The notes beneath the pieces are model-generated. The model was not told the DNA's origin. It made no database searches and was given only the letters and a program-made list of their open reading frames with translations. A program made the translations under genes and the position numbers. A stretch of DNA of 12,833 nt, from NCBI GenBank assembly GCA_964591275.1, contig CAZQAE010000112.1, positions 1 to 12,833 on the forward strand, read 5' to 3'. Below are positions 1-6,722 of this stretch, piece by piece (the stretch's first letter is position 1; each line of letters begins with the position of its first letter). The DNA comes from G963674685 sp964591275. Lineage in GTDB: Bacteria; Lernaellota; Lernaellaia; JACKCT01.

Positions 1-822
1 ATTCGAGTTCTCCTTCACGCCCTCGAATTATACACTAAATTCACCTGTACAATTTCTCTCACTCCTATTGGCACAGAGGGCATTTAGCAACACATTTTCA
101 GCTAGTTATCCAAAATCCCTAAAATACTTCCTCATTCTCAACTTTCGCTTCATTTCAACATAATTCTCAGTATTTCTATAGGAGCAAAAAAAACAATCCT
201 CAAGCCCGTCATTTTACTGCCGATAATCAAGAATGCGGTAGGCAACTTTCGCCAATTTTTCGAATGGCAAACTGTTCATTGAAATTTCAATAAAGCCCAA
301 TTTCGCGGAAGCGAGCGTGCTGGAAGAGCGATCCCTAAACTGCCGCTCTTCCTCAAACGAAGCCAGCAAAAATCTCTTCGACCTAAATCTGCAAAATATA
401 CCAAGTTACTCAATCCGGCACGCTCGCACGAATTGCAATAAAACTTCTCCCTGGTCATATCCCCTTGGCCGGGATTCTTTTTTCATGAAGTCGCAAAACT
501 ACGCCCATGTATTTCGTCGCGCACCCATGACACATCGTCACTTATCCGGCTTCGGTCTCTGCCTTCATGCATTCCTCCTTGCTCCTTGGTCATGATATCT
601 GCTTGAAGAAAAGGATCATGGCGTTTTGATGAACCGGTCGAAGAGCGCGGTTTTTCGGACATGCGGCCACGATCCGCGATGTTGGCAACTGATCCTTTGG
701 TTGAAATCCAGCCAAGAGAAAAACGCTGTTGGTTTGTCAGGAGTTTTGGCACGTGCGGAGAAAGCAGCCGAAGGTGTTCCATATCGGAAGGTAGGCCAAG
801 TGCTTGATAACCACTCGTCCGC
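1..822. other. No supported gene
   Basis: I see no convincing coding region, RNA gene or repeat here. The first 300 bases are AT-rich with short frames only. A minus-strand open frame at 483-782 overlaps by ATGA a 26-codon frame (running down to about 406), but neither resembles a known family or has a clear ribosome binding site. The stretch may be decayed sequence downstream of the helix-turn-helix fragment that follows. Confidence 0.5.
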
Positions 823-1095
823 TCACCGTTTACCGGTTGTCCTCAACTCCTTTATCAACTTGAACGCCATTGGCCCAGAAACGCCGAATAAAGCCCCGAT
901 CTCTCGATATCCAAGCCCCTGCCCTTCCATAATCTTTACCATCTTCTGTGCCCGCTTTTGACGCTCTATACGCCTGATTTTAAGTGACTTTGTGCTCTTT
1001 CGCTTGGCAACATGACGGCCTACCCAGAAAGGCACAACGATAGTCCAGGTGGGTTCAGACAGTGTGTCGCCTCGGGAGATAAAAAAGGCAAACAA
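823..1095 (-). CDS. Helix-turn-helix protein fragment
   Basis: Not assignable to a named gene. The C-terminal half is very basic (a run rich in K and R around residues 31-50) and is followed by a sequence typical of a helix-turn-helix: an A-Q-K-M-V helix, then GLGYREIGALFGVSG and a recognition-helix-like MAFKLIKEL near residues 56-84. The pattern resembles the C-terminal DNA-binding part of resolvases and other small phage or plasmid regulators. The only start in the open frame is a TTG at the upstream edge with no clear ribosome binding site, and the first 25 residues do not look like a domain start, so this may be a 3' relic of a longer gene. No partner gene is adjacent. It could also be a chance frame, but the helix-turn-helix pattern argues against that. 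Confidence 0.4.
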   Translation of the reverse strand: MFAFFISRGDTLSEPTWTIVVPFWVGRHVAKRKSTKSLKIRRIERQKRAQKMVKIMEGQGLGYREIGALFGVSGPMAFKLIKELRTTGKR

Positions 1096-1361
1096 TTCAA
1101 TTAGTTAGGAGCCACTTCCTGATGTTTTCAGTTTACCTGATTCTGCCAGGCTACCACAGGGCTACCTTTCAGAGTGATCCCCTCGCGACCGCTTCCATTT
1201 AGACCTGCGGGTTCTGGCAAATCCTTGATGTCGTCAAAAGCAACCTAAAAGCCAATGTTGGCAGATTGACTTGCTTTGAAACCGTCCATACTATCCAAAA
1301 GACAGAGCTATGAATGAAGTCATGGTGCAAGTTAGGCTTTGCGATTCCTGGAGACCTTTCC

Positions 1362-2297
1362 ATGAGCGCCTTCGATAAAAAATCCCTCAGTGAATCCGAC
1401 ATCTGCACCAAGTTCATCACGCCAGCCATCGTTGACGCCGGTTGGGATGTCCAGACCCAAATACGGGAAAACGTAACCATCACGGACGGCAGGATTCTCG
1501 TTCGCGGTCAGATGACCACACGGGGGGAAAAAAGATTTGCCGATTATATCCTCTATTTCAAACCCAATATCCCCATTGCGGTCATCGAAGCAAAGGACAA
1601 CAACCACACCGTAGGTCATGGAATGCAGCAGGCCCTGGAATATGCGTCCATGATCGACATGCCCTTCGCATACAGTTCCAACGGCGACGCATTCCTGGAA
1701 CATGATCTGTCAAAGACCAAAGGGGATATCGAAAGAGAAATTCCCCTCGGCAAATTCCCGTCCCCCGACGAACTTTGGCAACGCTACTGCAAGACGAAAA
1801 ACATCAACGATAACCAAGAGAAAATCGTCTCGGAGGATTATTTCTTCGATGACAGCGGCAAGTCTCCGCGTTATTACCAGTCCGTCGCCATCAACCGCGT
1901 CATTGAAGCTGTTGCAACAGGACAGCAGCGCCTGCTTCTGGCGATGGCCACCGGCACGGGAAAAACATACACCGCCTTTCAGATCATCTGGCGTTTGTGG
2001 AAAGCCGGTCTGAAAAAGCGCATTCTATTTCTCGCTGACAGGAATATTCTGGTCGACCAGACCCGAGTAAATGATTTCAAACCTTTCGGTCAGGCGATGA
2101 CGAAGATTCACAGCCGGAAAGTGGACAAGTCCTATGAGATTTACCTGGCCCTTTACCAGGCGGTCACTGGAGTCGAGGAAGCGAAGAACATCTACAAGCA
2201 ATTTTCGCCGGATTTCTTTGATCTAATCATCGTGGACGAGTGCCATCGACGCACGCACACCGCCCGGATCACTGTACCAGGAACCGCCGCTGATTGA
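1362..2297 (+). pseudogene. hsdR: Type I restriction endonuclease R subunit, 3'-truncated
   Basis: 5' third of the restriction and translocation subunit of a type I restriction-modification enzyme, which cuts unmodified DNA after ATP-driven translocation. The ATG at 1362 has GGAGA about 9 bases upstream. Residues 1-100 form the HSDR_N nuclease domain with the PD-(D/E)xK residues D61, E76 and K78, then the Q90-x3-Y94 motif. A helicase domain follows, with Walker A ATGTGKT near residue 198 and a DECH Walker B box near 292. Homology stops right after DECHR, where the usual following segment is replaced by a short unrelated tail and a stop. Full subunits are about 800-1100 residues, so motor motifs III-VI and the C-terminal part are missing. 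No hsdM or hsdS lies in the window. The 311-aa product cannot be a working motor. Family assignment is secure. Confidence 0.9.
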
Positions 2298-2361
2298 GGT
2301 CGGCCTGGAACAGGGGAAGGATTTTCCGCAGTATTTTTTGGCGACTAAATATTTTTCATCA

Positions 2362-3276
2362 TCATCTGTGGGAGCGAACAGCAAATGCTCGCCCGCCAGA
2401 GGAGGCGATACGACGGCCCCAAAACTCACGGCCCTGTGGAAAGCGAAAGCCGAAGAGCCAAGCGTTAGAAGAATCCTTTGTTTCACTTGCCCAGACATAT
2501 TTTCCAGTGGATGTAAACACGGGGTCTATGTCCATTTCCCCAACGCCTTTTTCGTAAAGTTTACTCAACTCTTTTTTCCTTGGCATGCGCCAGCCGCCCC
2601 CGCAGGCAGATATTTCTTTTACCCATGAACGGGCTTGATTCCAGCTTGTATCCTTGTCTGGTCCGACACACCATTCAAGCCTTGTCTTCGTGTCGATGAT
2701 GCTACCGCAGGATGTAACCTGATAACGACCACTGGTAGAGTCGACATAAGACGAATCGCCGCATAATGATGTCGGTAAATTGGAGGCAGTCTTTTGCGTT
2801 TTGGCTGGCTCACTCCTATCTTTCCTTCTCGAACGAACCGCAAAAGCTCGACCATCGAAATAGGCGGTGTCACGATTGGCCGAAGGCTCGTCGCCATAGA
2901 GGAAGTCGAAGGCCTTTGCAGATGAAGAACCCTCTGCCTCGCTTGTCCAAATCCACCAACCGGTGGTCTTGAATACGTGGTTCATGTTCCTGTTGCCCAC
3001 ACCTTCCTTGTAAATTGCTCTCAATTCCGCTTTTCTCGGCATGCGCCAACCGCCCCCGCAGGCGGATAATTTATTAACCCATGAATGAGCTTGATTCCAA
3101 CTTGTACCCTTGTCAGGTCCGACGTACCACTCTAACCCGGTTTTTGTATCGATGACGCTACCGCAGGATTTAACCTGATAATGTTCATCGCCTCGATTGC
3201 TCCGGGCGAAGGCCATTGACTGGATGAATAAGAAAATCACAGCAAATGCTAAGAAAATAAAGAATTTCCTTTTCAT
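2362..3276 (-). CDS. Secreted protein with two DUF1566 domains
   Basis: 304-aa exported protein. A signal peptide (basic MKRK, hydrophobic core to about residue 20, cleavage near AFA) is followed by two tandem copies of the DUF1566 (Lcl C-terminal-like) domain, roughly residues 33-150 and 180-304. Each copy has the family pattern: a Y-Q-V-x-S-C-G opening, I-D-T-K-T-x-L-E-W, the S-x-C-G-G-G-W-R-M-P-R signature, and an F-D-G/S-G-R-A-F-A-V-R-S-type end. DUF1566 occurs in surface or periplasmic proteins, often in many copies per genome, and its function is unknown. The ATG has GGAGA three bases upstream and overlaps the stop of the 31-codon ORF at 3273-3368 as ATGA, so translation is probably coupled. 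The two copies are alike but not identical, implying an old internal duplication. The gene looks intact. Confidence 0.85.
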   Translation of the reverse strand: MKRKFFIFLAFAVIFLFIQSMAFARSNRGDEHYQVKSCGSVIDTKTGLEWYVGPDKGTSWNQAHSWVNKLSACGGGWRMPRKAELRAIYKEGVGNRNMNHVFKTTGWWIWTSEAEGSSSAKAFDFLYGDEPSANRDTAYFDGRAFAVRSRRKDRSEPAKTQKTASNLPTSLCGDSSYVDSTSGRYQVTSCGSIIDTKTRLEWCVGPDKDTSWNQARSWVKEISACGGGWRMPRKKELSKLYEKGVGEMDIDPVFTSTGKYVWASETKDSSNAWLFGFRFPQGREFWGRRIASSGGRAFAVRSHR

Positions 3277-3368
3277 GGTCTCTCCATTGTAATTCCATCA
3301 GCGTTGATTTTCCCACTCGCCAAACAGGAAATCAAGCCGATAAGAAGGACGCTTTTCAAAGTCTTCAT
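3273..3368 (-). CDS. 31-aa mini-lipoprotein or leader peptide
   Basis: A 31-codon ORF starts with ATG behind GGAG (8-base spacing) and ends in a TGA that overlaps the ATG of the DUF1566 gene as ATGA. The peptide has a basic N-terminus (MKTLKS), a hydrophobic core and a lipobox L12-I-S-C15, so it could be processed to a 17-residue lipopeptide. Small lipoproteins such as entericidins and colicin lysis proteins have this general shape but are longer. Alternatives are a leader peptide that couples translation of the next gene, or the surviving 5' end of a lipoprotein gene fused to a new neighbour. I favour a translated ORF because start, RBS, lipobox and stop overlap all agree. The function is unknown. 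Confidence 0.5.
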   Translation of the reverse strand: MKTLKSVLLIGLISCLASGKINADGITMERP

Positions 3369-3472
3369 TTTTCCCACTCCGTTGTTTAATCGTCTCCACG
3401 ATACTCATTTCGTAACGCGAAGGGAAGCCGCCGCTACGTTGAATGCCTGGAGCATCGCCCGGGGCCGTTCAT

Positions 3473-3844
3473 TCAACCTATAGGGGGCTTCCACAATCCG
3501 CGCTGGTTTTTCCGCGCTTCTTTTTCGGCTTGCCGGTATCGCTTCATAAGCGCCGGATCAAAGGAGTATCGTGTCAGGGCGTGGCCGTAGCCTTGCCGGA
3601 TCATCATTTCCGCAAACATGCGCCCGTCTGGAAGGACAACATGCGCCAGGAGCCGCTTGTATCTATCCCGGTGGCCGGTGGCCGCGTTCGCCGTGTCCAT
3701 GCGTAGCTTGATGCTTTGCCCGTCCAATAGCTCCCTGGCCTTCGCCGTCACCTCTTTGCCAAAGTGTTGAACGGGCTTTCGCGGGTAATTCTCGATGAAC
3801 CATAAATATTCCTGTGTTGCTTGTGTCTTTTTCCCATGCGCCAA
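3473..3844 (-). pseudogene. Thermonuclease (SNase), N-terminally truncated
   Basis: The C-terminal two thirds of a staphylococcal-nuclease-like domain, a family of Ca2+-dependent nucleases usually exported. From about residue 18 the sequence follows the family: ENYPRKPVQHFGKE, where E31 matches catalytic Glu43 of the staphylococcal enzyme, then DRYKRLL, where R64 matches Arg87, and a typical QAEKEARKNQRGLW end. The preceding strands, with Arg35, the Ca2+-binding Asp residues, the IDTPE segment and any signal peptide, are absent and replaced by about 17 unrelated residues. The domain normally needs these parts, so the product is probably inactive. A shorter fragment of a related gene lies at 12655-12729. 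The break is sharp, as expected for recombination and not for slow decay. Confidence 0.8.
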
Positions 3845-3847
3845 AGC

Positions 3848-3878
3848 CTCTGCGTCATGTAGACAAATCCAAAATATT
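3848..3878. repeat. 31-bp diverged repeat, copy 1
   Basis: The core CTGCGTCATGTAGACAA and flanking AT-rich bases recur at 7379-7409 with a few differences. This copy lies just upstream of the truncated thermonuclease frame, while the other lies just upstream of the two-TM protein gene, both in the same orientation relative to the minus-strand gene. It may be a shared promoter segment or a recombination junction. Confidence 0.5.
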
Positions 3879-3895
3879 TACGACAAGGGTATTAT

Positions 3896-4633
3896 CTATT
3901 GGTGTTTCAGTCCAGAAAAACTGATACTTCGCTTAAAGAACACCTCGACTGGAACATCAATTTTGATGTTGTCAAGCGTCCGTTTCAGTCGAATTTTTAT
4001 CGAACCTCTAGCAGCATCAATGTCATATTTTTTTAAATTGTGTTTTGGCAACCATTCCGCTTGTTTCTCTGCCACCATCGCTTCTGCCCGATCATAATAT
4101 TTTTGGCTCGGTTCCCAAAGGAACCAGCAATACCCACCATAAAGCATTGCCGTTATATAGCATGCTGCCTGTTCTTCGGGATCAATTGGTGTTTCAACAG
4201 TGATATCACTAAATCCTGACTTTTTAGACTTTTCACCAATAAACTCTGTCGATTCCACCGCAATCACCGCGTTGTAAATTGTCTGGGATGGAATTACTTG
4301 GTTTGGAATCTGCAAATCAGAGACTATTTTCTTTACATTTGCGTTGAAAGCTCTATAAACTTGCCCCTCGTAGACGAAAGCTAACTCGTTAAATAAGAGA
4401 AAAATGTCGTCTGATCCAGTGTTTTCAATTACTACAGAAACAAGGAAGTATTCTTCGTCCTCCGTCAGTCCCTCATATTCCACACTCCGAATCCGGTAAC
4501 CGTCACCTTCTATCGGATCGAGTTTCGGTATTGCAACATTTGTTTTCTCAGTGATCGATGCTGACCATCTGTAGGGAGAACAACTTAATAGCAATAAAAC
4601 TAGAATCACAAAAACAACCAAAAGTCTTTTCAT
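3896..4633 (-). CDS. Hypothetical 245-aa lipoprotein
   Basis: Not recognised by family. It starts MKRLL with a long Leu/Val core and a clean lipobox L15-L-S-C18, so it should be exported and lipid-anchored. The mature part is a soluble mixed alpha/beta sequence with beta-type stretches such as EYFLVSVVIENTG, which resemble immunoglobulin-like domains of the kind found in FxLYD or DUF4352-like lipoproteins; this comparison is weak. A Cys- and Trp-containing stretch (ACYITAMLYGGYCWFLW) sits near residues 157-173 and is followed by a charged helix. The ATG is preceded by GGGAG at a 7-base spacing. Upstream lie remnants of other genes, and the same RBS-start segment reappears at 10679-10695 in front of a frame that dies after nine codons. 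The gene appears intact. Confidence 0.75.
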   Translation of the reverse strand: MKRLLVVFVILVLLLLSCSPYRWSASITEKTNVAIPKLDPIEGDGYRIRSVEYEGLTEDEEYFLVSVVIENTGSDDIFLLFNELAFVYEGQVYRAFNANVKKIVSDLQIPNQVIPSQTIYNAVIAVESTEFIGEKSKKSGFSDITVETPIDPEEQAACYITAMLYGGYCWFLWEPSQKYYDRAEAMVAEKQAEWLPKHNLKKYDIDAARGSIKIRLKRTLDNIKIDVPVEVFFKRSISFSGLKHQ

Positions 4634-4695
4634 GCCAATCTCCCTTTGTTTTTGTCCCTCAATATGCCTATTATCGCATTTCTAATTGCACCAGT

Positions 4696-4766
4696 TCACC
4701 ATACAGGCTTATTTTCACTTTCGTCAATCCCCTGCTATTGCGCCGCCTGGTTGATTGCTTTGCCGA
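4696..4766 (-). repeat. Remnant tail (KAINQAAQ / QGIDE), copy 1
   Basis: Read on the minus strand this gives GKAINQAAQ, an in-frame TAG, QGIDESENKPVW and a stop. It matches 12171-12248, where the same reading is uninterrupted (AFKQAEKYQGIDERENKPVS, stop), and partly 10762-10790 (KAINQAAQ, then TAA). The three copies look like relics of one small gene's 3' end. Its 5' end may be the 29-aa ORF copies at 4914-5003 and 10790-10879. Confidence 0.55.
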
Positions 4767-4933
4767 GCCGGTATAGCTGATATGGAATCCCTGCCCGCTT
4801 TGCTCTTGGGGCCGGTAGAAAGTCCACCGTGCATCCGGCAACGTCCGTTTCGCGGTTCGTCTAATTCCTCCTTCCAAACAGCTTTTGCTTTGCAGGGTGC
4901 TCCCGTTCTGGTTCTAGCGCCGCACCTGACCGT
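4724..4933 (-). pseudogene. HGGxSTGP-domain protein remnant
   Basis: A 69-codon open frame without an ATG, GTG or TTG start at its 5' end. It reads CGARTRTGAPCKAKA near the start and RNGRCRMHGGLSTGPKS in the middle. This is the arrangement of the HGGxSTGP-domain family: a C-G-A-R/K-T-R-x-G-x-P-C segment, then N-G-R-C-R-x-H-G-G-x-S-T-G-P. These are small proteins of unknown function with putative metal-binding Cys and His, common in mobile and phage-associated regions. The family-like part stops near residue 50 and the rest reads through the out-of-frame KAINQAAQ/QGIDE remnant. The 5' end overlaps the 29-aa ORF in another frame and is preceded directly by a TGA. It is most likely a chimeric relic. 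A shorter copy of its middle lies at 12607-12654. Confidence 0.65.
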
Positions 4934-5003
4934 TCACGCTGCGGCATACATGGACCTTATAGCCCTTTTTGCCGGACTGTGATTTGTAGCGCGTTATGGA
5001 CAT
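4914..5003 (-). CDS. 29-aa conserved ORF, recombinase-arm-like, copy 1
   Basis: The ORF begins MSITRYKSQSGKKGYKVHV, continues CRSVNGQ and ends after 29 codons. A second copy at 10790-10879 has the same length and differs at only a few residues, with DNA homology running from the ATG to the TAG. The pattern MSITRYKS-G-K-x-x-Y-x-V resembles the N-terminal arm or AP2-like DNA-binding segment of some tyrosine recombinases, cut off early. No clear ribosome binding site is seen. It is either a relic of a longer gene that ended near 4696, or a tiny peptide gene kept in two copies. The equal stop position in both copies argues that truncation preceded duplication. Confidence 0.4.
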   Translation of the reverse strand: MSITRYKSQSGKKGYKVHVCRSVNGQVRR

Positions 5004-5024
5004 GGACTTCTCGATTGACAATTA

Positions 5025-5345
5025 TTAATAATGCGGATTGGAATGAATACAGCCTTCCCAAGCCGAGCAAGTCACATCGGTTCTACAGCATCTATAACAA
5101 TATACGTCGTCTGCGTCGCTGTCCGCGAAGTCGTCTTCGCATTCATCAAGACTGTTATATTCGACCCCGAAATTGATAGGGAAGCAATTCTCATATTTTT
5201 CACATGTTTCGCGGGCAGAAGCAATCCAGTCCTCGTCGTCATCCTCCTCTTCTTCGTCATCAATATCGCAATCACAGGCGACAGGAGCCACTAGAAAAAG
5301 AGCCATTATTAAAACAAGAGAAAGTATCAGGCTGGTCATCTTCAC
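5025..5345 (-). CDS. Acidic Cys-rich small lipoprotein
   Basis: 106-aa protein. I chose the GTG at 5345 because AAGGAGG lies 6 bases upstream, exactly as in the homologous leader of the gene at 11393-12073; an ATG two codons later would be too far away. The signal peptide ends at an imperfect lipobox P-V-A-C24. After CDCD comes an acidic linker (about a dozen D/E), then a compact domain with about nine Cys, including CEKYENC, LDECE, CYRCC, TCSAW and GC. The arrangement (lipid Cys, Asp/Glu run, Cys-rich domain of about 65 residues) is shared with 10241-10591 and is common in small lipoproteins of deltaproteobacteria-like genomes. No function is known. It likely sits on the membrane with a disulphide-bonded head. 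Confidence 0.75.
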   Translation of the reverse strand: MKMTSLILSLVLIMALFLVAPVACDCDIDDEEEEDDDEDWIASARETCEKYENCFPINFGVEYNSLDECEDDFADSDADDVYCYRCCRTDVTCSAWEGCIHSNPHY

Positions 5346-5399
5346 AGGGAACCTCCTTGGTTTTAATTCACGTATAACTCGTACCATAACGCCAATATT
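5306..5399 (-). repeat. Leader, RBS and signal-peptide block, copy 1
   Basis: About 95 bp covering, on the minus strand, the 5' untranslated leader, the AAGGAGG site and the first 12 or so codons of the acidic lipoprotein. It is homologous to 12031-12127 in front of and inside the outer-membrane protein gene. Shared landmarks are AATATTGGCGT, TTATACGT, CCAAGGAGGTTCCC and CAGCCTGATA. The coding sequences become unrelated beyond it. Confidence 0.75.
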
Positions 5400-5456
5400 T
5401 TGGTCAAGCGGCACGAAACCGTCTCTTTTTTAAGGCTCGCTGCATAGACAAGCCGC

Positions 5457-5479
5457 CGCGCAAGGCGCGATTTTTTTTT
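5457..5479 (+). terminator. Rho-independent terminator (plus strand)
   Basis: A perfect GC stem CGCGC / GCGCG with loop AAG is followed by A and nine T. It would stop transcripts on the plus strand. No plus-strand gene lies directly upstream, so it may belong to a lost gene or shield the leader region from antisense transcription. Confidence 0.5.
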
Positions 5480-5623
5480 CGAGAATATTTTTAACCCGCC
5501 GCCGCGTGGGCGATGGTCAGCGCAGGTTCAATCCCGCACCAGTGCGCATCTTCTCCACGCCAGTCCCTCTGAAAGGTGTTTTAGCACCCATCATGGCCCA
5601 CTTTCTTGTCAGCCACGGCCCCC

Positions 5624-5677
5624 TCAACGACAGCTAAATAATGGGGAATTATCTACTTGGTACAGGGTTCGCTTCAT
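5624..5677 (-). pseudogene. Retron-type reverse transcriptase, N-terminal relic
   Basis: The frame reads MKRTLYQVDNSPLFSCR and stops. It resembles the start of a group of retron-type reverse transcriptases (pattern M-K-x-x-L-Y-x-x-x-x-S-P-L-Y/F-x-x-R/C-R-S-K), in which a few hundred residues with the YADD polymerase box would follow. Nothing of that kind follows here, so the gene was cut after about 16 codons. It begins one base after the stop of the 53-codon ORF at 5679-5840, an operon-like arrangement expected for an accessory ORF plus RT. Seventeen residues are too few for certainty. Confidence 0.35.
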
Positions 5678-5678
5678 G

Positions 5679-5840
5679 CTACTTTGCCTCCTGTGATCGC
5701 TTAGGAGCATTTTTCTTATGACCGATTTCCTTTTCAACCTCACGGACAACCTCTTTCGGAAAGAGCCTTCGCATAACGGTTTTGTCCGTCAATTCAGTCA
5801 GCTTCTTTTTCTTTCTTGGAGTCTTTGATGTCTCAGTCAT
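5679..5840 (-). CDS. Small basic protein, possible RT-locus partner
   Basis: 53-aa protein, absent from long-ORF lists because it is short. It is highly charged: a Lys-rich N-terminus (RKKKK near residues 9-13), then LTELTDKTVMRRLFPKEVV and a basic C-terminal tail. The MRRLFPKxVV segment looks like a conserved amphipathic helix and resembles small ORFs that precede retron-type RT genes, but this is from memory and needs a search. Its stop is followed after one base by the ATG of the RT relic. Its start overlaps the start of the divergent transposase by 13 bp, and the GAGG upstream is poorly spaced. It may be a relic of the same lost locus. Confidence 0.5.
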   Translation of the reverse strand: MTETSKTPRKKKKLTELTDKTVMRRLFPKEVVREVEKEIGHKKNAPKRSQEAK

Positions 5841-6721
5841 ACGAAATGAACCTCGTTAGTCTCATTGAGAATTTCAACAGCGAAGACAAATGCCGAGAGT
5901 ATCTTGAGTTGCTTCGCTGGCCTGACGAAATAAGCTGCCCTCGTTGTGGAAAAACAACTATTTCCCGCATTCACGAGCGCAATCAACTTGAGTGCGACGA
6001 TTGCCGCTATCAGTTCTCCGTCACGTCGGGAACCATCATGCACGACACCCACTTGCCTCTCTGGAAGTGGTTTCTGGCGGTTTACATGATCGTGGAATCC
6101 AAGAAGGGCGTAAGCGCAAATCAACTCAAGCGCACTCTCAAGGTTGCCTACAAGACGGCCTGGTATCTGTGTCACAGGATCAGGAAGGCTCTGGAAACGC
6201 CCGACGCCCTGCTCTCCGGTATCATAGAGATTGATGAAACGTGGGTAGGCGGCAAGAAAAAGAACGTTGGACATGGCTACAAGGGCAATAAGCAACTCGT
6301 CGTCGGGGCAGTCCAGCGCGGCGGCAACGTCCAAATCAAGAAGGGCAAGAGTCGGTCGAGGAAAGACCTGCATAAATTCGTGGCCGACAATGTTTCGCCA
6401 GATGCAGAATCCATCTATACGGATGATTGGGCCGCTTACGGGGACATGAGCGACGAGAACACAACGCACGAGACGGTCAACCACTCCGCCGAGGAATGGG
6501 TAAGGGGAAACGTCCACACAAACACCATCGAGGGCGCTTGGGCGCTTTTCAAGCGCTCCCTGGTCGGCTCCTATCATAAGGTCAGCAAGAAGCATCTGGC
6601 TGCTTACCTCGACGAGTTTGAGTTCAGGTTCAACAATCGAAAAAACCGCTTCATCTTTCGTGACGCCATGCGGGAGATAATAGCCGCAGGGAATATGGAG
6701 TATAAGGATTTGACGGCGTAG
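5828..6721 (+). CDS. IS1595-family transposase
   Basis: 297-aa DDE-type transposase of the IS1595 group. The ATG at 5828 has TTGGAG 8 bases upstream; a TTG at 5816 is possible but less likely. An N-terminal zinc ribbon (C37-x2-C40, C56-x2-C59) precedes the catalytic ISXO2-like domain with D136 in IEIDETW, D199/D200 in YTDDW, and N232/E235 in HTNTIEG. The C-terminus has the typical YLDEFEFRFNNR motif. The length is normal and no disruption is visible. I could not find terminal inverted repeats: the stop lies one base from the stop of a convergent gene, and the start overlaps a divergent ORF. It is therefore either an element that has lost both ends, or one whose ends lie inside neighbouring sequence in a form I cannot see. 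Reading-frame integrity suggests recent activity or domestication. Confidence 0.93.
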   Translation: MSQSYEMNLVSLIENFNSEDKCREYLELLRWPDEISCPRCGKTTISRIHERNQLECDDCRYQFSVTSGTIMHDTHLPLWKWFLAVYMIVESKKGVSANQLKRTLKVAYKTAWYLCHRIRKALETPDALLSGIIEIDETWVGGKKKNVGHGYKGNKQLVVGAVQRGGNVQIKKGKSRSRKDLHKFVADNVSPDAESIYTDDWAAYGDMSDENTTHETVNHSAEEWVRGNVHTNTIEGAWALFKRSLVGSYHKVSKKHLAAYLDEFEFRFNNRKNRFIFRDAMREIIAAGNMEYKDLTA

Positions 6722-6722
6722 G

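Noticed and set aside
483..782. 99-codon minus-strand frame downstream of the helix-turn-helix fragment
   Set aside because: No ribosome binding site, no recognisable motif, and composition like chance sequence.
5522..5543. tRNA-like T-arm and CCA (GGTTCAATCCCGCACCA)
   Set aside because: The T-stem has a mismatch, and no D-arm, anticodon arm or acceptor partner is present upstream.
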